The notes below the pieces were generated by a model, which worked only from the letters and a program-made list of their open reading frames with translations, had not been told where the DNA came from and searched no databases. Of a DNA stretch of 64,000 bases, positions 1 to 8,960 are shown in pieces (positions within the stretch are counted from its first letter, which is position 1; each line of letters opens with the position of its first letter). Location: the NCBI GenBank assembly GCA_002477755.1, contig DLKD01000036.1:1-64000 (forward strand), read 5' to 3'. The position numbers were made by a program, and so were the translations under genes. Source of the stretch: Gordonia sp. UBA7599 (GTDB lineage: Bacteria; Actinomycetota; Actinomycetes; Mycobacteriales; Mycobacteriaceae).

Positions 1-138
1 ACCCGCTCGGCGCTGCAGAACGCAGCCTCGATCGCGGCTCTGTTCCTCACCACCGAGGCCGTCGTCGCCGACAAGCCGGAGAAGCACGCTGCACCGGCCA
101 TGCCGGGCGGCGACGAGATGGGCGGCATGGGCTTCTGA
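1..138 (+). CDS. groL: 60 kDa chaperonin GroEL, C-terminal fragment
   Basis: Only the last 45 codons lie in the window; the gene starts upstream. The visible part has the conserved [16 protein letters not shown] segment that precedes the flexible tail of GroEL, then ends in a Gly/Met-rich tail ([11 protein letters not shown]). In actinobacteria the Gly/Met tail is typical of the housekeeping GroEL2 copy, while GroEL1 usually ends in a His-rich tail, so this is probably the essential cytosolic chaperonin. It is followed directly by a strong hairpin pair and faces a convergent dioxygenase gene. Identification is secure; the GroEL2 assignment is inference from the tail. Confidence 0.95.
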   Translation, partial: TRSALQNAASIAALFLTTEAVVADKPEKHAAPAMPGGDEMGGMGF

Positions 139-170
139 TCTGTAGCCCTTCGCACCATCGCGAACCAGCA

Positions 171-263
171 CCGAGGCCGGTCACCCCACGGGGTGACCGG
201 CCTTCGGTCTTTCGCACCTGAAACCGAAGGCCGGCCACTCCGTACGGGGTGACCGGCCTTCGG
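171..263. terminator. Double-hairpin bidirectional terminator
   Basis: Two successive long inverted repeats lie between groL and the convergent dioxygenase gene. The first pairs 171-186 with about 191-207 and the second pairs 224-239 with 249-263. Both share the arm GGCCGG and the sequence GGGGTGACCGGCCTTCGG, so one looks like a copy of the other. There is no long T tract, as is usual for actinobacterial terminators. The location between two converging genes fits a bidirectional terminator. Confidence 0.85.
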
Positions 264-276
264 CGCTCGGGGTCGG

Positions 277-1332
277 CTACGCGGAGGAGCCCGCCAAGTC
301 TGTCTGAGGCGAGGGCTCCGGCGGGGCCATGCCCGGCCCGAAGTGGACGAACTTCTCGATGTGAGCGTCGAGTGCCAGCGGGCTCGGTGTCCCGTATGTG
401 AAGTAGGTCTCCCAGGGGAGCTTGGCGCCGCCGATGGCCAACCCGGTGTCGATATCGGCCATATCCCAGGTCTTGGTGGTCGCGTCGGGATCGAGATGCA
501 TGAACCCGGCCGACCCGAACAGTTCGACCCGGTTTCCGCCGGGTTCGAACACGTAGAGGAATTGGCCTTGCGTGATGCCGTGGGTATCGGGTCCCGCTTC
601 GATCTGGATATCGTAGTCGCGGAACATCTCCGCGGCGTCGACGTTGTGCTGCAGGTTGCCGTAATAGAACGCGACGTGGTGCAGCTTGCCCCGCCCGCCA
701 GTGAGGTCGCGCATGCAGGCGACCTCGTGGGCCAGGAGATTCGAGCTCATCCAGGCGCCGATCTCCACGTCGCCGTCGACGACGCGCTCGGTGGTCTGGA
801 ATCCCAGATGACGTTCGAAGGACTCCTTCACCGGGGTGACATCGGAAGCCATCAGATTGAGGTGGTCGATCCGCTTCACCGGGATGCCCTGCAGCGGCTT
901 CTTCGACGGACGCGTGAGGATCTTGCTCTGCAGCTCCGGCGGGGCGACGTACTTCTCGGCCTCCCAGACGAGCGACACGTTGTGCCCATCGGGGGTCTGG
1001 TACTTCAGGGTCTTGCCGTACCCGAAGTCGCCGTCCTGCCACGCACGGTCGACGTTGGCGTCGTTGAGGGACTTCTCGCGTCGGTCGAGCGCCTCGGCCG
1101 AATGGGTGCGCATTGCGAAGTGGTCCATTCCGGCCTGCGGCGACTCGGTGATCTTGAGACTCCACTGATAAGGGTCTTCATAGCCGCGGAGATAAACCGA
1201 CTGGCCTTCCCGTTGGGTGACGTACATCCCGAGGAATCGCGTGAAGAAGTCCTCGGTCTCCTGCGGCTTGGGACTCAACAGCTCCACGCGGGCGAGGTGC
1301 GCGATTTCAAAACGTGCGGGGTTCTCGGACAT
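277..1332 (-). CDS. Catechol 2,3-dioxygenase (type I extradiol, VOC superfamily)
   Basis: 351-residue extradiol dioxygenase that would open catechol or alkylcatechol rings next to the diol, giving 2-hydroxymuconic semialdehydes. Two VOC modules are visible, and the Fe(II) ligands are His157 (RIDHLNL), His219 (KLHHVAF) and Glu270 (NRVELF). Acid-base residues match XylE: His251 (HGIT) and Tyr260 ([15 protein letters not shown]). The ATG at 1332 is preferred to an earlier start because AGAGGAGA lies just upstream of it. The gene is divergent from the acylating dehydrogenase operon and convergent with groL. It is the ring-cleavage step of the island. Substrate (catechol versus 4-alkylcatechol) cannot be told from sequence alone; an AphC-like role is inferred from context. 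Confidence 0.92.
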   Translation of the reverse strand: MSENPARFEIAHLARVELLSPKPQETEDFFTRFLGMYVTQREGQSVYLRGYEDPYQWSLKITESPQAGMDHFAMRTHSAEALDRREKSLNDANVDRAWQDGDFGYGKTLKYQTPDGHNVSLVWEAEKYVAPPELQSKILTRPSKKPLQGIPVKRIDHLNLMASDVTPVKESFERHLGFQTTERVVDGDVEIGAWMSSNLLAHEVACMRDLTGGRGKLHHVAFYYGNLQHNVDAAEMFRDYDIQIEAGPDTHGITQGQFLYVFEPGGNRVELFGSAGFMHLDPDATTKTWDMADIDTGLAIGGAKLPWETYFTYGTPSPLALDAHIEKFVHFGPGMAPPEPSPQTDLAGSSA

Positions 1333-1548
1333 CGATATCTCCTCTGGATCATCCAGCACCGACATGGCGGGCTGTCTTGCAGTTCTAGCGCCAGAATGCC
1401 CCGCGTTTGTGACGGCGGTCACGCCCTTTCGGCATGCCCGAATATCGGGCACAACATTTCGTCGCTTGTCCGCGCAGGCGGATTCTCGCTCCCGTCGGTA
1501 TGCATCGCGGACCTAGGGTCGACCCCGTACAGACCACTAGGAGGCGAC
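1333..1548. promoter_or_regulatory. Divergent promoter region of dioxygenase and dmpF operon
   Basis: 216 bp without a gene between two divergent catabolic units. It holds a good ribosome-binding site for the rightward gene (CTAGGAGGCGAC, ending 2 nt before ATG 1549) and a 10-bp palindrome GGGTCGACCC at about 1515-1524. CACTAGGAGG here also occurs directly after the third dyad operator near 15980, and CTAGAAC occurs on the minus strand near 1380, so degenerate copies of that operator are possible but not convincing. Confidence 0.4.
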
Positions 1549-2427
1549 ATGAGTCAGCTGACCGCAGCAATTGTCGGATCGGGCAATATCGGCACGGACC
1601 TGCTGTACAAACTGCTCCGCTCAGAGCACATCGACCCCGTCGCCATGGTCGGTATCGATCCGGCGAGTGAGGGCCTGGCCAGGGCCCGCGAGTCGGGCCT
1701 GGAGGCGTCTTCGGGAGGACTGGAATGGCTGCTCTCCCAGCAACGCCCGCCGGATCTCGTGTTCGAGGCGACCTCGGCGAAGGTCCACGCCGCTGCTGCG
1801 CCCCGGTACCTCGAGGCGGGCATCACCGCCATTGATCTCACGCCGGCCTCGGTGGGCCCGTACGTCGTTCCCGCGGTGAACCTCGAAGAGCACCTGGGTG
1901 CGCCCAACGTCAACATGGTCAGCTGCGCGGGCCAGGCGACCATCCCCATCCTGTATGCGATCAACGAGGCCGCGGATGCCTCATACGGTGAGATCGTTGC
2001 GGCGATCGCATCGAAGAGCGCGGGGCCGGGCACCCGGCAGAACCTGAGTGAGTTCAGCGAGAAGACCGGGCGCGCACTCGCCCAGGTGGCCGGCGCCGAT
2101 ACCGCGAAAGCGATCTCGGTGATCAATCCGGCGGAGCCGCCGATGAACATGCGCGACACCGTGTATGCCCGGGTTCGCCGGCCAGACGCTCCGACCATCG
2201 AACGCGCGGTGGTCGACATGGTCGCCCGGGTCCAGACGTACGTCCCCGGCTACTCGCTGAAGCTGATCGACGTCGACGGTGATCTCGTCACCGTCATGCT
2301 CGAAGTCGTCGGCGCAGGTGATTTTCTGCCCACGTATGCGGGCAACCTCGACATCATCACCGCCGCAGCTGTGCAGGTCGCGGAGGTCATGGCCCAGCAG
2401 AATCTCGTGACGGGAGCAGCACAGTGA
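1549..2427 (+). CDS. dmpF: Acetaldehyde dehydrogenase (acylating)
   Basis: 292 residues. It converts the aldehyde released by the aldolase to an acyl-CoA using NAD+ and CoA, the last step of the meta-cleavage pathway. The N-terminal Rossmann motif is [10 protein letters not shown], and the catalytic cysteine is Cys126 in [10 protein letters not shown]. Length and domain order match DmpF/MhpF/XylQ. The ATG at 1549 is chosen because of the TAGGAGG box immediately upstream; a much longer in-frame reading into the dioxygenase promoter is not supported. The stop overlaps the aldolase start by 4 nt (GTGA), which implies translational coupling; DmpF and DmpG enzymes form a channelling complex, so the pairing fits. 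Confidence 0.94.
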   Translation: MSQLTAAIVGSGNIGTDLLYKLLRSEHIDPVAMVGIDPASEGLARARESGLEASSGGLEWLLSQQRPPDLVFEATSAKVHAAAAPRYLEAGITAIDLTPASVGPYVVPAVNLEEHLGAPNVNMVSCAGQATIPILYAINEAADASYGEIVAAIASKSAGPGTRQNLSEFSEKTGRALAQVAGADTAKAISVINPAEPPMNMRDTVYARVRRPDAPTIERAVVDMVARVQTYVPGYSLKLIDVDGDLVTVMLEVVGAGDFLPTYAGNLDIITAAAVQVAEVMAQQNLVTGAAQ

Positions 2428-3464
2428 CCAACGAAAACCCCGATCGGAAGGTCATCCTGGTCGACACGACGCTGCGGGACGGCATGTCGAGCGTGTCGCA
2501 CCAATTCACCACCGACAACGTCGCCGCGATTGCCGCGGGACTCGACCGGGCAGGGATCTCCACGATCGAGGTCGCGCACGGCATCGGACTGGGCGCGTCG
2601 TCCATCCAATACGGGTTCGCCGCCGCCACCGATCCCGAGTATGTCCGGGCTGCGGTCGGGGCGGTAGAGAACGCCGACATCGCGGTCCTCTACGTACCGG
2701 GCATCGCGACCCTTCGCGAATTGCAAGGTGCGATCGACGCGGGCATCAAGACTGTTCGAGTCGCCGTGCACTGCACCGAGGCAGACTGCGGCCAGCAACC
2801 GGTCGAGTGGGCCAAGGAGCAGGGGCTGAACGTGATGTGCTTCCTGATGATGAGCCACAAACTCGAGGCCGGCGCCCTTGCCGAGCAGGCCGTCAAACTG
2901 GAGTCCTACGGTGCCGACGTCGTCTACGTCGTCGACTCGGCGGGAGCCATGGTCCCGCAGCAAGCGGGAGAACGGGTCGCGGAATTGCGCTCAGCGATCG
3001 ACGTCGGAATCGGCTTCCACGCGCACAACAACCTCGGTGTGGGCGTGGCGAATGCTCTTGCCGCCGCGGAGAACGGCGCGAAGTACATCGACGGTTCGCT
3101 GCGCGGGTTGGGCGCCAGCGCGGGCAATGCGCAGACCGAGGTCCTCGCCGCGGCATTCGAGCGCGCGGGTTGGGACACGGGAGTCGACCTGTATCCGCTG
3201 ATCGACACCGCCGAGCACGTGGTCGCCCCGCTGATGAAGGAACCGCAGATCGTCGACGAAACCGCACTCATCCTTGGATATGCGGGTGTCTACTCGACGT
3301 TCTTCCATCCGACGAAACGGGCCGCCCGCAAGTTCGGGGTGTCTACGCGCGACATTCTCCTCGAACTCGGCCGGCGCGGTGTGATCGGCGGCCAGGAGGA
3401 CATGATCATCGACGTGGCTTCCGAACTCGCCGGGCGGACCTACGAGACGGCAGTGAACGCGTGA
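2424..3464 (+). CDS. dmpG: 4-hydroxy-2-oxovalerate aldolase
   Basis: 346-residue HMGL-like TIM-barrel aldolase that cleaves 4-hydroxy-2-oxoacids to pyruvate and an aldehyde. It shows the N-terminal DTTLRDG motif, which supplies a metal-binding Asp and the catalytic Arg, and the metal-binding HAHNNLG motif. The C-terminal communication domain includes [12 protein letters not shown], as in DmpG/MhpE. It starts at a GTG that overlaps the dmpF stop, and the partner dehydrogenase lies directly upstream, so the two probably form the usual heterotetramer. Alkylated substrates would release propanal or longer aldehydes; that specificity is inference. Confidence 0.94.
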   Translation: MTNENPDRKVILVDTTLRDGMSSVSHQFTTDNVAAIAAGLDRAGISTIEVAHGIGLGASSIQYGFAAATDPEYVRAAVGAVENADIAVLYVPGIATLRELQGAIDAGIKTVRVAVHCTEADCGQQPVEWAKEQGLNVMCFLMMSHKLEAGALAEQAVKLESYGADVVYVVDSAGAMVPQQAGERVAELRSAIDVGIGFHAHNNLGVGVANALAAAENGAKYIDGSLRGLGASAGNAQTEVLAAAFERAGWDTGVDLYPLIDTAEHVVAPLMKEPQIVDETALILGYAGVYSTFFHPTKRAARKFGVSTRDILLELGRRGVIGGQEDMIIDVASELAGRTYETAVNA

Positions 3465-3480
3465 CCGGAGGGCGAGGGCT

Positions 3481-4947
3481 ATGACGACATCCGCACCGAT
3501 CGATGTACGACACCTGATCGGGGACCAATGGCGGTCCGCCTCCGACGGCGCCACGTTCGAAACGAGGGACCCGCACGACGGCACTCTGCTCGGACAGGTG
3601 GCGCGCGGCACCGCCGACGACGGCCGTGACGCGATCGAGTGCGCGCGCACGGCCTTCGACGAAGGCGTGTGGCCGAAGATGGCACCCAAGGAACGGGCGA
3701 CGATCCTGCACCGGGTGGCTGATGCGGTCGACGAGCACCGCGAGGAGTTGGCGCTGCTGGAGACACGGGACGGGGGCAAGACGATCACCCAGTCCCTGCA
3801 CGCGGAGATCCCGCGCGTCGCGCACAACCTCCGGTTCTTCGCCGACTACGTCGCAATGGCCGCGAACGAGGCCTACCCCGACGGGGACCTGCTCTCCTAT
3901 GTGCTGTACCCGCCCGCGGGAGTGGTGTCGGCGATCAGCCCGTGGAATGCGCCGCTGATGTTGGCGACGTGGAAGGTGGCACCGGCGCTGGCATTCGGCA
4001 ACACCGTTGTCCTCAAACCCGCGCCGCAAACCCCATTGACCGCGAACCGGTTCGCCGAGATCGCCTTGGAGGCGGGGCTCCCGCCGGGGGTGTTGAACGT
4101 GGTGCACGGCTACGGCGGTGAGGCGGTGGCGGGCCCGCTCACGTCCGATCCACGCGTGGACCGCATCACGTTCACCGGTTCGAGCGCCACCGGTGTCAAG
4201 ATCCTGCAGGCCGCGGCGTGCAACCACACGCCGGTTTCGGCCGAGATGGGCGGGAAGTCGGCCAACATCGTCTTCGATGACGCCGATCTCGACCTCGCAG
4301 TGCCGATGTCGTTGCGCGCAATCTTCGGCGGAAACGGTCAGGTGTGCCTATCGGGCACGCGGCTTCTGGTCCAGAACTCGATTCGCGAAGAGTTCCTCGA
4401 GCGGTTCACCGCCGAGGCCGCCAAACTCGTCGTCGGAGATCCGAAGAGGCCCGACACGTTCATGGGACCGCTTATCGAGGAGCAACACCTCAAGAAGGTG
4501 CACGGCTACGTCGAGCTGGCACAGGAGGAGGGCGGAAAAGTCGTCGTCGGCGGCGAGCGACTCACCGGCGCGGAATACGGGGCGGGCTCCTACTATCCGC
4601 CGACGGTCATCACCGGCCTCACCAACGAGTCGCGGACGGCGCGCGAGGAGATTTTCGGACCGGTCGAGACCGTACTCGGGTTCGACACCGAAGATGAGGC
4701 GCTGCGGATCGCCAACGATTCGCCTTACGGCCTGGCCGGCATCCTCTTCACCGACAACCTGAACCGTGCGCACCGGATGGCCGCCGCGTGGAAGGCCGGC
4801 ACCGTGTGGATCAACACCTTCTTCGAACGCGATCTGCGCCTGCCGTTCGGCGGCGAGGGGATCAGCGGATTGGGTCGAGAGGGTGGGCAGTACTCGCGCG
4901 AGTTCTTCACCGAACCCAGGGCCGTCACGATCCGCCTCCGGCGGTAG
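3481..4947 (+). CDS. dmpC: 2-hydroxymuconic semialdehyde dehydrogenase-like aldehyde dehydrogenase
   Basis: 488-residue NAD(P)+ aldehyde dehydrogenase. It has the cofactor motif FTGSSATGVKI, the general-base Glu in AEMGGKSANIVF, and the nucleophile Cys289 in GNGQVCLSG. Its place third in the lower-pathway operon, with tautomerase, decarboxylase and hydratase genes nearby, suggests it oxidises the ring-fission semialdehyde to 4-oxalocrotonate (DmpC/XylG step). No separate ring-fission hydrolase was found, so flux probably takes this oxidative branch. The family is certain; the exact substrate is inferred from neighbours, and a general aldehyde dehydrogenase of the betaine-aldehyde type is the alternative. 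Confidence 0.85.
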   Translation: MTTSAPIDVRHLIGDQWRSASDGATFETRDPHDGTLLGQVARGTADDGRDAIECARTAFDEGVWPKMAPKERATILHRVADAVDEHREELALLETRDGGKTITQSLHAEIPRVAHNLRFFADYVAMAANEAYPDGDLLSYVLYPPAGVVSAISPWNAPLMLATWKVAPALAFGNTVVLKPAPQTPLTANRFAEIALEAGLPPGVLNVVHGYGGEAVAGPLTSDPRVDRITFTGSSATGVKILQAAACNHTPVSAEMGGKSANIVFDDADLDLAVPMSLRAIFGGNGQVCLSGTRLLVQNSIREEFLERFTAEAAKLVVGDPKRPDTFMGPLIEEQHLKKVHGYVELAQEEGGKVVVGGERLTGAEYGAGSYYPPTVITGLTNESRTAREEIFGPVETVLGFDTEDEALRIANDSPYGLAGILFTDNLNRAHRMAAAWKAGTVWINTFFERDLRLPFGGEGISGLGREGGQYSREFFTEPRAVTIRLRR

Positions 4948-4950
4948 ACC

Positions 4951-5712
4951 ATGGCCGCGACGGGGAGTCCCGAGACATGCGTCGTCGTCGGTGCGACCGG
5001 CGCGATGGGTTCGGCAATCACGTCGTCGTTGGTGGCCAAGGGGTTTCGCGTCGTGGCAGTGGCGCGCGACGCGGCGGCACTCGACGAGCTGGGCGCGTCC
5101 AGCGAGTTGGTTGTCGCGTGCCCGGCCGATATTGCATCCGATGATGCCGTCGCGACGATAAAGCGGGCACTCGATACCCCGGTGCGCATGGCAGTGTTCG
5201 CGGCCGGACTGCCAGTGCGCGGGTCGGCCGATGCGATCGACCCGTCGGCGCTGGCCGTCGCCGCGAATATCAAAGTTGCCGGCACGGTTCGGCTGCTGCA
5301 CGCGGTGCGCGACCACCTGGTCGCGGGGTCGCGGTTCGTGGCCATCGCCGGGTCGCTCGGTATTGAACCCGGCCCCCTCGATGCCGGGCCCGGGACCGCG
5401 AATGCGGCGCTGATCAACCTGATGCGACAACTTAGCGCGTTGTACGGCCCCAACGGCGTGACGACCCACACGATCGCGCCGGGACCGGTGGATACGCCGC
5501 GGCTGCGCGCGCTGATCGAGACGCAGTCCGCCGAATCCGGAACGTCGGTCGACGAATTGTGGGAGCGATACCGCGCCAAGACCACACTTGGCCGGTTGCC
5601 CACTCTCGACGAGATCGCCTGGCTGGTCGGCCTATTGGTCGAGCCGCAGGCATCGGTCCTGCACGGCGCGGTACTCGCCGCGGACGGTGGAGTGCGCCAC
5701 GGGGTGCTGTAG
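4951..5712 (+). CDS. SDR-fold protein lacking the usual catalytic Tyr/Lys
   Basis: 253 residues, three nucleotides after the aldehyde dehydrogenase and clearly in the same operon. The N-terminal nucleotide-binding motif GATGAMGS and the terminal LAADGGVRHG segment are those of classical short-chain dehydrogenases. However, the region that should read YxxxK is GPGTANAALINLM: both the tyrosine and the lysine are absent, although the upstream serine (IAGSLG) is kept. It may bind NAD(P) without classical SDR chemistry, or belong to a divergent subfamily using another acid. No role in standard meta-cleavage schemes is known to me. The SDR fold is confident; the function is unknown. Confidence 0.85.
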   Translation: MAATGSPETCVVVGATGAMGSAITSSLVAKGFRVVAVARDAAALDELGASSELVVACPADIASDDAVATIKRALDTPVRMAVFAAGLPVRGSADAIDPSALAVAANIKVAGTVRLLHAVRDHLVAGSRFVAIAGSLGIEPGPLDAGPGTANAALINLMRQLSALYGPNGVTTHTIAPGPVDTPRLRALIETQSAESGTSVDELWERYRAKTTLGRLPTLDEIAWLVGLLVEPQASVLHGAVLAADGGVRHGVL

Positions 5713-5750
5713 CCCGTCGGCCGACGCATCTTTGATCAGAGGAGACCCAA

Positions 5751-6161
5751 ATGCCTGTTGCACACTTTCACATCCCGGCCGGCCGGTTCACCGCTGCGCA
5801 GGAGCGAAAGCTCCTGATCGACGCCAGCACCACGTACTCGCGGGTGCTGGATTCCCCGATCGAGCGGGTGCGGGTATTCGTCGTCCGCTACGACCCGTCG
5901 TGTGTCGCGGTGGCCGGGCACGTCGACTCAGGCGTCGACGCCCCGTACTTCACTGCGATCGTGCTGGCCGGACGGCCTGCCGCGCAGCGCCAAGCCCTGC
6001 TCGAAGCCCTCACGGCGGTGATCGTCGACGCCCTCGGTGTCGCGCCTGACGCTGTGCGCGGTCAGATCGTCGAGGTCTTGCCGGAGAACTGGGGTATCGC
6101 GGGCCGTCCCGCGAGTGCCGTCCGGTCCGGCGAGATCGCGGCTCGGGCCGCCCAGACCTGA
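5751..6161 (+). CDS. Tautomerase-superfamily protein, tandem 4-OT-like
   Basis: 136 residues beginning Met-Pro, so removal of Met would expose Pro1, the catalytic residue of tautomerases. Two beta-alpha-beta-like halves can be seen (about residues 2-60 and 65-125), the second ending in ENWGIAGRPAS, which resembles the 4-oxalocrotonate tautomerase end. The length matches fused-type members such as CaaD-, MSAD- and cis-CaaD-like proteins rather than the 62-residue 4-OT. AGAGGAGACCC precedes the ATG. It closes the rightward catabolic operon and is convergent with the EthD gene. A canonical 4-OT is encoded elsewhere in the island, so this copy may handle another enol substrate. Confidence 0.8.
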   Translation: MPVAHFHIPAGRFTAAQERKLLIDASTTYSRVLDSPIERVRVFVVRYDPSCVAVAGHVDSGVDAPYFTAIVLAGRPAAQRQALLEALTAVIVDALGVAPDAVRGQIVEVLPENWGIAGRPASAVRSGEIAARAAQT

Positions 6162-6167
6162 AGGCCC

Positions 6168-6476
6168 TCAGATCTTGTCGGGGTCGCCGGCGAACAGTAG
6201 CGTGGCGCCGCCGCTTGCGAAGTTCGCCACGTCGGCCGAGGTCACCTGTCCCTCCGGGGACCCCAACCCGGCGAGGGCCTGGTCCTTGGAGTCGAAGACC
6301 AATCGGGCGATGCCGTAGTGGCTCGGCGTCGATCCGTCGAGTGTGTCGCACTTGACGAACGACGCACTCTGCAGGCCGGGGATCTTCCGGGCGAGCGCAA
6401 CGTGCGTGTTCCAGTAGTAGTCGTCGAACGCGGCGGGGTCGGCGGGGTGGTTGTAGATGACCGTGATCTCGTACAT
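6168..6476 (-). CDS. EthD-family protein
   Basis: 102-residue ferredoxin-like-fold protein of the EthD family: it starts MYEITVIYNHP, has the DDYYWNTHVALARKIPGL block and ends with a short ATLLFAGDP segment. EthD was named from the Rhodococcus ruber ether-degradation cluster (ethRABCD), where it is required together with a P450 but has no defined catalytic role. Here too it is the last gene of a P450-reductase operon, 63 nt behind the reductase. A role in helping the P450 system or isomerising a product is inference. Confidence 0.85.
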   Translation of the reverse strand: MYEITVIYNHPADPAAFDDYYWNTHVALARKIPGLQSASFVKCDTLDGSTPSHYGIARLVFDSKDQALAGLGSPEGQVTSADVANFASGGATLLFAGDPDKI

Positions 6477-6539
6477 GGGGGTGTCTCGCTTCCGGGAGAG
6501 GGTGCGGTTGGGTTACGGCAGTGGCGTCGAGGCCGTGGG

Positions 6540-7598
6540 CTACGACTCTGACGGGGTTGTCGGTGGGGCTGGCGTGAACTCCTCACGGAGGATCAATCGT
6601 GGCGACATGCGACGGCGCTTGAGCGTCTTCACCGCCGCGGCCACCATCACCGGCGGCCCGCAGAGGTATGCGCGCATGCCCTTGCAGGTGGCGAAGTCAT
6701 CGGCGACGACATCGGTCACCATGCCGGTCGCGCCGTCCCAGTCTTCCTCGCTCAGCGCTGGGTGGTAGTGGAAGTTGGGATGCTCGCGGTCGAGGGCGGT
6801 GAAGAACTCGACGTCGTAGAGATCCACTTGGCGCCGACCCCCGTGATAGAGGTGGATCTCCGGCAGCAGGTCGAGGTGGAGTGCATGGCGCACGATGGAT
6901 TTCAACGGTGCCAGGCCGGTGCCCCCGCCGATGAGGACCGCGGTTTCCTCGCACTGGTTGACCAGGTGGAATTGGCCGAGAGGCCCTTTCAGGGTGAATC
7001 GATCGCCGACCTTGAGCGATCGGAAGACCCAGCCGTCGGTGGCCAATCCGCCCGGAGTCCTCTTGATGTGCAACTCCAGCCGCCGGTTCTCGTCGGGTGG
7101 ATTGGCCATGGAGTACTGCCGGGCCACACCGCTTTCGGGAACGATCAGTTCGCAGTATTGGCCGGCGTTGAACGCCATCGGGGAATCCAACTCCACGACG
7201 AGGCGCCGGGTGTCGGCAGCGATATCCTCCAGCTCGACGACCTCGGCGGTGTAGTCCCGCAGGGGGTGGTGGGGCACCCCGTCGTCGGTCGCGCCCAGCG
7301 GTTCGACGACGAGATCGTCCGTGGGTACCGCCCGGCAGGCGAGCGTCAGTCCGTCAGTGCGCTCCTCCAGCGACAAGGTGTACTCCGGGGAGTCGGCGTG
7401 ATCCACCGTGCCCGACAGCACCTTGAGTTTGCAGGTGCCGCAGGTGCCCTGGGTACACGAATGTGGAATCCAGGCGTTGGCGCGCAGGGCGGCGTCGAGA
7501 ATCGATTGATCGGGCGCCACCTCGAACGCCGTCGTGGAGCGAGCGATTTCGACGCGGAAATGGGCGGGGGCGACCACCGGGGTATCGGTATCGGCCAT
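6540..7598 (-). CDS. One-chain P450 reductase (2Fe-2S, FAD, NAD domains)
   Basis: 352-residue electron-transfer protein. The N-terminal plant-type [2Fe-2S] domain has HSCTQGTCGTC plus a later Cys (about residue 90). The FAD domain shows ARQYSMAN, and the NAD(P)H domain shows GGGTGLAPLKS and YLCGPPVM. Order and length match phenol hydroxylase P5-type reductases and GcoB/AgcB, which serve CYP255 O-demethylases. The ATG at 7598 is preferred to a GTG at 7607 because TGAGGTG is well placed before it. It follows the P450 stop almost directly, so it is the dedicated reductase for that P450. Confidence 0.9.
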   Translation of the reverse strand: MADTDTPVVAPAHFRVEIARSTTAFEVAPDQSILDAALRANAWIPHSCTQGTCGTCKLKVLSGTVDHADSPEYTLSLEERTDGLTLACRAVPTDDLVVEPLGATDDGVPHHPLRDYTAEVVELEDIAADTRRLVVELDSPMAFNAGQYCELIVPESGVARQYSMANPPDENRRLELHIKRTPGGLATDGWVFRSLKVGDRFTLKGPLGQFHLVNQCEETAVLIGGGTGLAPLKSIVRHALHLDLLPEIHLYHGGRRQVDLYDVEFFTALDREHPNFHYHPALSEEDWDGATGMVTDVVADDFATCKGMRAYLCGPPVMVAAAVKTLKRRRMSPRLILREEFTPAPPTTPSES

Positions 7599-7608
7599 CG
7601 GTTGCACC

Positions 7609-8835
7609 TCAGACTTCCCAGGTCACGTGCAATTCCTTGGGGCCGCGGAATCCCCAGCCCCAGAAATCCACGTCGTGGGTCTCGTCGAGTTCGAGGTTCG
7701 GAATGGCGTCGAACAATTCCTCGAGCGCGATTCGGACCACGGCGGATGCGTAGTACGTTCCGGCGCAGGCATGGACCCCGCCACCGAAAGTCAGGTTGGG
7801 GGAGACGGCCCGGTCGAGGTCGTACTGCGTCGGTGCCTCGTAGGCGTTCTCGTCGTTGTTCGCCGACCCGTACGAGAGCATGACCAGGGAGTTGGCGGGG
7901 AGCGTTACGTCGCCCACGGTCACCTCGGAGGTCGCCACCTTGACGGCGGCCGACCAGATCGGGGCGACCCATCGCATGCCCTCGTTGATGGCTCGGGGAA
8001 GCAACGAGGGATCGTCGACCACACGCTCGAACTGATCTGGCTTGCTGAACAGGCCGGCCATGGTCGTCGCCATGGCGTGGGCGGGTTCCTGCATCGCACC
8101 CAGCAGGAAGACATAGATGTTCGGGTAGATGACCTCCCGGCTGCGGGTTTCACCTTCGGGCATGCCGTCGTGCAACCAGTGCGAGACCGCCGAATCATCG
8201 GGCTCGACGATCCATTTGTCGATCTTCGGGTCGAGCATGGCGATGATCTCCGCCCGGGCCTCGTCGCCGGGGATGAAACCGTCGGGGTTGGCGAACTCGC
8301 CGTCGGGCGTCATGTCGGCATTGGTGAACGAGACACTCAGCTTGTGGAACCACTCACGGAGTTTGTCTTCGGAGACGTCCGGGAGACCGAGGAGGTCACC
8401 GAGTGCGCGGACACTGACCGGTTCGCAGTATTCGGCGACGATATCGACAGCACCGATGTCTTCGATGGCCTCGAGTCGTGCCCGCGCGATCGGCCGCACG
8501 AGGTCGTCGATGTAGGTGTCGACGGCCTGCGGTCGCAGGTGGGGCTCGACCATGCTCCGCAGATCCTTGTGCTGGGGGCCGTTGGTGCCGATGATCGCCC
8601 CTTCTCCGAAGGTGCGCCCTCCGGCCGGTGAGATGACGGCCGGCCAGTGAGCGGAATCCTTGGCGATATCCATGCACAGGTCGCGGGTGGAGATGATGTA
8701 GAGACCGAGCTGGGGGACGTAGGCAACGGGGGCCTCGGCGCGCAGCCGCTGGTAGACCTCGTTGGGGTTGCGCTCCAACTGTTCCATTGTGACGTCGTTG
8801 ATCCACGCGGGCGTCAAGTCTTCGGTCGTTGTCAT
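7609..8835 (-). CDS. Cytochrome P450, CYP255/GcoA-like (candidate O-demethylase)
   Basis: 408-residue soluble P450. The ExxR motif is EGMR, the heme-binding loop is [10 protein letters not shown], and the terminal section matches bacterial P450s. The I-helix oxygen-activation motif is atypical: GAMQEPAH replaces A/G-G-x-D/E-T, so the usual Thr is a Pro. Start 8835 is chosen for the GGAG box upstream; a second ATG at 8847 has none. Together with its FeS-FAD-NAD reductase it matches the GcoAB/AgcAB two-component layout that O-demethylates guaiacol or alkylguaiacols to catechols, and the adjoining meta-cleavage genes would consume the product. EthB-like ether oxidation is the main alternative. 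Confidence 0.85.
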   Translation of the reverse strand: MTTTEDLTPAWINDVTMEQLERNPNEVYQRLRAEAPVAYVPQLGLYIISTRDLCMDIAKDSAHWPAVISPAGGRTFGEGAIIGTNGPQHKDLRSMVEPHLRPQAVDTYIDDLVRPIARARLEAIEDIGAVDIVAEYCEPVSVRALGDLLGLPDVSEDKLREWFHKLSVSFTNADMTPDGEFANPDGFIPGDEARAEIIAMLDPKIDKWIVEPDDSAVSHWLHDGMPEGETRSREVIYPNIYVFLLGAMQEPAHAMATTMAGLFSKPDQFERVVDDPSLLPRAINEGMRWVAPIWSAAVKVATSEVTVGDVTLPANSLVMLSYGSANNDENAYEAPTQYDLDRAVSPNLTFGGGVHACAGTYYASAVVRIALEELFDAIPNLELDETHDVDFWGWGFRGPKELHVTWEV

Positions 8836-8918
8836 GGGGTGCTCCATTCAGAGGGAAGAATCCGAGGCTGGGGATTCTGGGGTTCTGGTGGTCAGCAGCG
8901 CCGGTCGAGTTGAACCGG

Positions 8919-8938
8919 CCCTGTGATTTGGAACACTA
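8919..8938 (+). promoter_or_regulatory. Dyad operator copy 1 (P450 promoter)
   Basis: CCCTGTGATTTGGAACACTA lies 80-100 bp upstream of the P450 start. Two further copies, differing at one or two bases, are at 12670 and 15969. The core GTGATYTRGAACAC is an imperfect 14-bp dyad. It precedes a relic of an araC start on the right-hand side, as copies 2 and 3 precede intact araC genes. A binding site for an AraC-family regulator, or for a CRP/GlxR-like protein (TGTGA half-site), is likely. Confidence 0.75.
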
Positions 8939-8960
8939 TTGGCGGTTGGATCCTCAGAGA

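Noticed and set aside
1526-1545. Possible fourth dyad operator before dmpF (CACTAGGAGG in common with the copy at 15969)
   Set aside because: Only 7 of 14 core positions match; the shared part is mostly the ribosome-binding site.
343-1548. In-frame N-terminal extension of dmpF by 402 codons
   Set aside because: It runs antisense through the dioxygenase gene; the real start at 1549 has a strong ribosome-binding site and gives the normal family length.
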